Positions 58,740-64,000 of a stretch of 64,000 nucleotides of DNA are shown here, piece by piece. This DNA is from Budorcas taxicolor. Taxonomy: Eukaryota; Chordata; Mammalia; Artiodactyla; Bovidae. A program made the position numbers and the translations under genes. The stretch lies in assembly GCF_023091745.1 (NCBI RefSeq), contig NC_068912.1, forward strand, positions 106,385,567 through 106,449,566. The letters are read 5' to 3'. The notes under the pieces are model-generated. The model saw only the letters and a list, made by a program, of their open reading frames with translations. It was not told the DNA's origin and ran no database searches. Every line of letters begins with the position of its first letter. The stretch's first letter is position 1.

Positions 58740-59255
58740 TCTTTCTCACGGTTGCTGTGGTTGCCAGCCTCCAACATGGCTCTCAAAGAACCCTGCCTCC
58801 TGGTTTTCACATCCTCATGCCCCCCTGCCCCCGCCATGGGGCAGAACTGGTCTGTGTGACAATAGGGATGCTGTGTTACTTTCAAGGTTAGGTTATAAAA
58901 GACTGCAGCTTCCATCTTGGGCCCTGTGTGTGCCCTGCACCCCCGACCCCCAGGTGAGCTCATCCTGAGGGAAGATCATGTCGTGTGAGGTCCACAGTGG
59001 GAGCTCCAAGCATGAGCTGAGGATCTGTTCATCCCAGTCAGGTCTCCAGGGACCTCAGCCCCACCCGACAGCTTGCCTGTCACCTTGTGAGAGACCCTGA
59101 GCCAGCGCCACCCAGCTAAGCGCCTGGATTCCTGACCTTCAGAAACCATGTGAAATAGTAAGTGCTGGTTGTTCTCAGCTGCTACGTTGTAAGTGCTGGT
59201 TGTTCTCAGCTGCTACGTTTGGGGTGATTTGTTACACAGCAATAGCTAACTAACA
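58740..59255. repeat. probable old LTR/MER-type relic containing an exact 31-bp tandem duplication
   Basis: The end gtttggggtgatttgttaca cagcaatagctaactaacac has the look of a mammal-wide repeat end; I cannot name the family. Within it a 31-base unit (gtaagtgctggttgttctca, then gctgctacgtt) occurs twice, 59158-59188 and 59189-59219, with no mismatch. Confidence 0.5.
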
Positions 59256-61465
59256 CATTTAAGTAACGATGAGCAAAAACGCCCAGGATGCCCCCACCTC
59301 TGCCACCCTGCCAAGAAACCATGAACAATCTGAAAGCAGGGACCAAACCGGCTCTCATGCCTTCCCCCAAGCTGTCCCCTCACCCCTGTGCGGCCAGCTC
59401 TCAGGGCAGACTGGCGATGCTGAGGGAAAGAGGCAGCGGAAGGCAGGGAGCACCAAGAGCCAGGAGAAGGAGACAGAGCAGGGCCTGCCTCCCTGTCTGT
59501 GCGGATCATGCTCCCCACCCAGGACCCGAGTCCCCGCAGAGCCCTGCCTGGAGGACCGTGGCCTCAGGAGGTCGCTCTCAGGCACCTGTTGATGGAAGAA
59601 CCTTGTGAACAGGTGACCCCCCCATGCCAGTATCGCCACCAGAGCAAGTCCAAGTCCACTCATTTCACACAGGCTCCAAGTCTGCAATTCCACGTGAAGG
59701 GCCCCTAACCTGACACCTGACGCCCGGCGATCCTCTGCCCCCTTGGGCCTCAGTTTCCTCATCTATGCAGGGTGGCCCCGAAGGCCTTTCCAGCTCCCAC
59801 CAAAGAATGTGCCCCCGCCCTCCCCACCCGCTGGTGGCCCCCCACCCCCCACCCTGGGGGTGAGGCAGGCTCAGGGAGGGAGCACACGGCCAGTCCTCAC
59901 AGGCACGCGCTCCCTGCGGGACAGAGGGCATGTGTCACCATGACCGCGTCCTTCTGGAAAGCCCCACAGTTCGGGTCTTTCCTGGGTTGACCTGGAGGAG
60001 CCGAATCCTCCTTGCTCACATCTCCTGGGATCTATTTTTGGCCGTGGCGGGCTTGATGTGGTGTGGCGGGCTGGTGCCCCTTTTAATTTGGTCTCTGAAT
60101 CCGGCTGAGGTCTGGATGGTAATTATGAGCATGGAGACATTTATGGAAACAGGTCCTAAAAAAGTCAGTAATGAGAACTGACTAAAAATGCCCCAGAATG
60201 AAGCAGCGCTGAGATTCCTGGGTGGGAGGGAACCCTTCAGGAGGCAGAACCGGGAGGTGATGGAGTCCGAGGCTCCCCCGGGACCTGGGGCTGCGCAGAC
60301 TGGGTCTTGTCTTAGGTCTGAGGGGCCCCTTGGCCTCGTTACTGGTGGGACCAGCCAAACAGGCCCAGCCCATCTGCCTCCAGGGCCCCGGGGGAGCCTG
60401 TCCTTCTTGTCAGGCTGTGAACCGAGGTGAGTCCCTCAGCAAATAGAGAACATGGGTGGCTTCAGATGGAGGCCTGAGGTGACCTGGAAGCCACTCCCAG
60501 ACCAGCAGGACCCCCCAGTTCAGGGGCTGCACTGCTGGACACTGAGTCACTGTCCTGGAGACCAGGAGCCCTTGGGAAAAGGGGCCGGACATCCCCTCTC
60601 TGGGCCCGGGGGACACGAGGGGCTGGACGAGCAGACTGCCAAGGCCTCCCGTTTCCACCCAGTTGTTCAGTTTCTGCCTCCAAATTGGTCACCGTCCAGA
60701 GGACAGATGAGCCAGGGATGGGGACCCCGGGACAGGGAAAGGGAGAGACTGACAGGTGGATGTGTGGGGTCAGGGGAGGGCAAGGGGGCTGTTACAGCTG
60801 GACTGAGAAGAAAGTAGCCTTCATACTTGGTGGGATGGGGCAACCCTGGGAGAGGGCTTCAAGGAGGGTCTCTCGGGGAGGGTGTTTACACCAGACGGCC
60901 CAGGAGACCATGAGGATGAGCCGGGCCAGCTCAGGAGGCCTGGAAGCGGAGCCAAGCTTAAGACCCTCCCATGGGCCCTGAGGGGCTGGGGAAGGGCTTC
61001 AGGAAGGACTATCAGACAGGGCAGAAGATTCCAGGCTCTTAGCAGTCACAGCAAACAGGAGGAAGTGGGTGTCTTTTGAAGTCTTACTTTTTTGGTCAGA
61101 AAGAAGATTCAGATTGTCCGGGTGACTGTAAATTTTGTCGAGGGCCCCAAAATGGCCAAAGCCTATGTAGGTTTCATGCGGTGGATGTGGGGTGTGGCAT
61201 CTGGAGCCCTGGGCTGAGAGTGGCGGGTGCAGGGCCTCAGAAGTGGAAAGGCAGAATGAGGATCCCGGACATGGTGGTGGCGGCTGCCTCCTGCCCCCAG
61301 AGGGCCCTTCCCTCAGCTGGGGAACCTGGACCTGGTTTATCAGAGGCTGGAGGAGAAGGCTGAGGCTCCAATTAGCACTCACTGGTGAGTCATGTCTGCT
61401 CATTATTCGGAGGGCAACATTAAGGTGATCCAGAAGGTAAATTCATCTGCTGCTGCTTCCCCAGA

Positions 61466-61585
61466 CAGAAGGAAATGGCAACTCTCCCCAGTACTCTTGT
61501 CTGGAGAATTCCATGGACAGAGGAGCCTGGCGGGCTACACAGTCCATGGGCTTCCACAGAGCCAGACATCACTGACCACCTGGGC
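61466..61585 (+). mobile_element. BovA SINE monomer, diverged
   Basis: From agaaggaaatggcaactctc to agccagacatcactgacca. It carries more substitutions than neighbouring BovA copies. Confidence 0.78.
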
Positions 61586-62059
61586 ACACACCCTAGACAG
61601 AAAAGCTGGATCAGTGATTGGACATGTTGGGCAGCTTTTATAATTTTTGGAAAGCAAACATGTGCCTGTGGAGCCAGACGTAGCTTTGTCTTCTCCCCGT
61701 GCCAAATGAAGAGCTTTGTGGCTGTCCTTTCATATTTTTGCCAGTGTGTCTTTGGAACTCTTGTGTCAAAGGATAAATTCAGGATATTGCAAAAGCATGT
61801 TGCCAAAGTCCTCTCCATGGTATTCCTATCAGCACCATATATGGGAATATGCACAACTGCACTTACTTATTTTCTTCTTGCAGGTCATGCTAAGCACCTA
61901 CGGACAAGCCCCCCACCCCTTCCAATTCCTTGAGCCCAGGTCGCTCTGTAGTTCACTTACAATAGAAATGACAACCCCTAGTTTACTTGTCTTGTTTGTT
62001 TCCATTCTGTCTCCCCTATTCGACTGGAAACACTGTGAATGCACCATCTTTTAAAAAAA

Positions 62060-62430
62060 TATTTAAATTTATTTATTTGGCTTTACTGGGTCTTAGCTGC
62101 AGCATGGTGGTGGTTTATTCACTAAGTCATATCTGACCCTTGTGACCCTATGGACTGTAGCCTGCCAGGCTCCCCATCCATGGGATTTCCCAGGCAAGAA
62201 TACTGCAGTGTGGGTTGCCATTCCCTTCTCCAGGGAATCTTCCCAACCCAGGGATTGAACCCATGTCTCCGACATTGTAGGCGGATTCTTTACTGCCGAG
62301 CCACAGGGGAAGCCCCAAGATCTTTAGTAATCGCATGTGGGATCTAGCTTCCCAGCCAGGGATGGCCCCTGGGCCCCCTGCATTGAGAGCCTGGAGTCTT
62401 AGCCACTGGACCACCAGCAAGTCCCCTGAA
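62060..62430 (-). mobile_element. CHR SINE split by a Bov-tA
   Basis: The left part (ttatttatttggctttactg, ggtcttagctgcagcatgg) and right part (cgcatgtgggatctagcttc, ccactggaccaccagcaagt) belong to one antisense CHR. Confidence 0.8.
62108..62318 (-). mobile_element. Bov-tA SINE nested in CHR
   Basis: Antisense element from tggtttattcactaagtcat to ctgccgagccacaggggaag. It interrupts the CHR above. Confidence 0.85.
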
Positions 62431-62639
62431 TGCTCTGTCTGGTTCTGTCTTGCTCACTGCTGTGTTCCCAGTGCTCAGAACAGTATGCTTTCACATACAG
62501 TGAGAACTTGACAAATTTGTCTATAAATTGATAAATGAATGGATTAATAAATGAATGATGAGTACATTTATTTAGATAACAATCACTCAAAATCTCCCCT
62601 TCCCCTCCACCCCTTGGCCTTGGAACTGCTGACACAGCC

Positions 62640-64000
62640 TCTCACATCTTCGCTCAAAGTTAGGAGAATGCAAGTCCAGCTCATCCCAAACTCCTACTGA
62701 ACAGCCATTCCTCCCAGTCCATTGCCTGTTTACAAAGTTCTTTCATGACCGCTAGAGGAAAGCTGGGCTGTCTCCTCATTCTCAGTTCACACAAGAGGAG
62801 ACCAGGTCCAGAGGGGAATGTCCATTCCTGGTTAGTTCAGGGACAGGCCTGCAAGGAAGCCCTGACCCCTGGCCAGAGCCCTCTGGGCTGCCTTAGGCTG
62901 CCTCCCTGGCCGAAGCAGGCTTGGTCTGCACAGTTAACAAGGGGGACAGAGAGGTGCCAAAAAAATGTTTTCTTAGAACACTAACTTTTGGAAAAATCTC
63001 TCTCCCAACTCAAGGCCACAGGCACTGAAAAAGCTGCAAATCCAAAGTGGCCTCTCCCTCCCTCCCCACTAACCCTAACCCTAACCAATTTCTAATGAAA
63101 ATCATTTCCTAAAAATGTCCCACCGCTAGTGCTTGCCTGGAACAGCTGGGACAGGCAGTTTCCTGTGCGGGAACTATGGGGTGGGGGTTGGGTGGGCATC
63201 GCTATCACACACCCACAGCACAGAAACTGGGAGCTGAGGTCAGTCCAGGGGAACAGGGCTCTCTGGACCCAGTACATGTGGGCCCCCAGGTCAACAAGGG
63301 AGGGAGGCCACAGAGCTTGGTGCCCTCGGAGCTGGCAGGTTCGTGGTTGTTCCCTCAGTCCTGGATCCAACGTGAGTCAGTGTCAGGCCTGCAGACAGGT
63401 TCCCAGGGACCCACCTGTCAGCCCCCTCTTTGTCTTGGGGGCAGATACACTTAACGATGCTTTGAGAGAGGTCCGGTACAGGGCATGGCTGGGCGACCCT
63501 TTTTCATTCTTGGGGTCACTCCCTGGAACAGCCAATAGCCTGGACCTATTTCACCCTGCAGATCAGGGCTGCTTCCATAGCCACATAACAGAGGTGGTCT
63601 CTGCAGTTACCTAATCCACGGAAATTGTCCCCAGAGCTGTGTGTGTGTGTGTCTGTAGGCAGGAGGGGACTCATGTGGTGATATTCATGGCGAATATCAC
63701 TCGGTGAGGGTTCAGAACCCTGCCCTCCACGCCCTGCCTGTGTGGGAGGACCTGGATCTGCCCGTGTCATGCTGCCCACGAAACAGCCTGGCTGGTGGGT
63801 GGGCATTTGCTGCGGGTCCAGCCCCCGTCAGACGATGGGCGTTCTGTTCCCTCCTCCCTGGTCTGGGGATGAAAAGCCCATCTCCTTCCCAAACACGTGT
63901 GTCCACTGGCCCCACCCAGCACAGCTGTTTGCCCACCCCTGGACCAGGTCCCCACCGCAAGGACAGGAAGTGCTCCCACATCCGCCTCCACCACCAGCCT
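62640..64000. other. BMP8 intron 1, right edge, nothing recognised
   Basis: No BMP8 exon, RNA gene or young repeat is seen. A short telomere-like run, three CTAACC units at about 63068-63086, and a small GT run near 63639-63651 are present. Confidence 0.5.

Larger units (their letters stand above)
49311..64000 (+). other. BMP8B: BMP8 intron 1 (continues past window)
   Basis: From the exon 1 donor to the window end I find no sequence resembling BMP8 exon 2 (prodomain ...HWKEFRFDLTQIP-like) on the + strand, so intron 1 is at least 14.7 kb. The intronless OXCT2 gene found within the human BMP8B locus is also not in this stretch. The first 4 kb is GC-rich with only MIR-type repeats; from 53.6 kb onward BovB, L1, CHR and BovA elements appear. 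Confidence 0.75.

Noticed and set aside
49311..64000. OXCT2 or BMP8 exon 2 expected from human gene order
   Set aside because: I searched by eye for their characteristic peptides and found none; they must lie beyond the window or be absent.

Overview
The window reads as bovid (ruminant) nuclear DNA, probably cattle or a close relative. It is dense in ruminant-only retroposons (BovB/RTE LINEs, Bov-tA and BovA2 SINEs, CHR tRNA-derived SINEs). These lie among older mammal-wide MIR and L1 relics. No bacterial, viral or CRISPR signal was seen.

Two protein-coding genes anchor it, both on the + strand. At the left edge (70-5984) are the five last coding exons of TRIT1, the tRNA isopentenyltransferase, with its C-terminal zinc finger and a 3' UTR ending near 6590. 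At 48974-49310, inside a CpG island, is the first coding exon of a BMP8 gene, BMP8B by synteny because human BMP8B lies just downstream of TRIT1. The remaining 14.7 kb is intron 1 of that gene; exon 2 is not in the window. The roughly 42 kb between the genes holds no other spliced gene that I can recognise.

The intergenic region is a record of insertions. It includes a BovB at 13.5-15.9 kb split by a U6 snRNA-L1 chimera, a 2 kb BovB at 25.7-27.8 kb, and a 3'-truncated BovB at 34.0-34.9 kb. A BovB with an inverted 5' part and target-site duplications lies at 35.35-37.53 kb. A complete RPL30 retrocopy with an intact 115-codon frame is at 38.8-39.3 kb. Further BovB pieces lie at 19.2, 38.2, 42.3 and 54.1 kb.

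Three features are not explained by ordinary repeat insertion. A decayed second copy of a TRIT1 exon lies in a TRIT1 intron (2508-2650). A single MACF1-like spectrin-repeat exon, with intact splice signals but an in-frame stop, lies at 44049-44208, about 4.8 kb upstream of BMP8 exon 1. Human MACF1 abuts the other BMP8 paralogue, BMP8A, so this looks like a relic of the BMP8 duplication. Two inverted copies of an unrecognised 200-240 bp element (25.5 and 40.9 kb) each carry the same consensus-perfect CTCF-like 16-mer, in divergent orientation. Repeat family names and edges were assigned by eye and are approximate.
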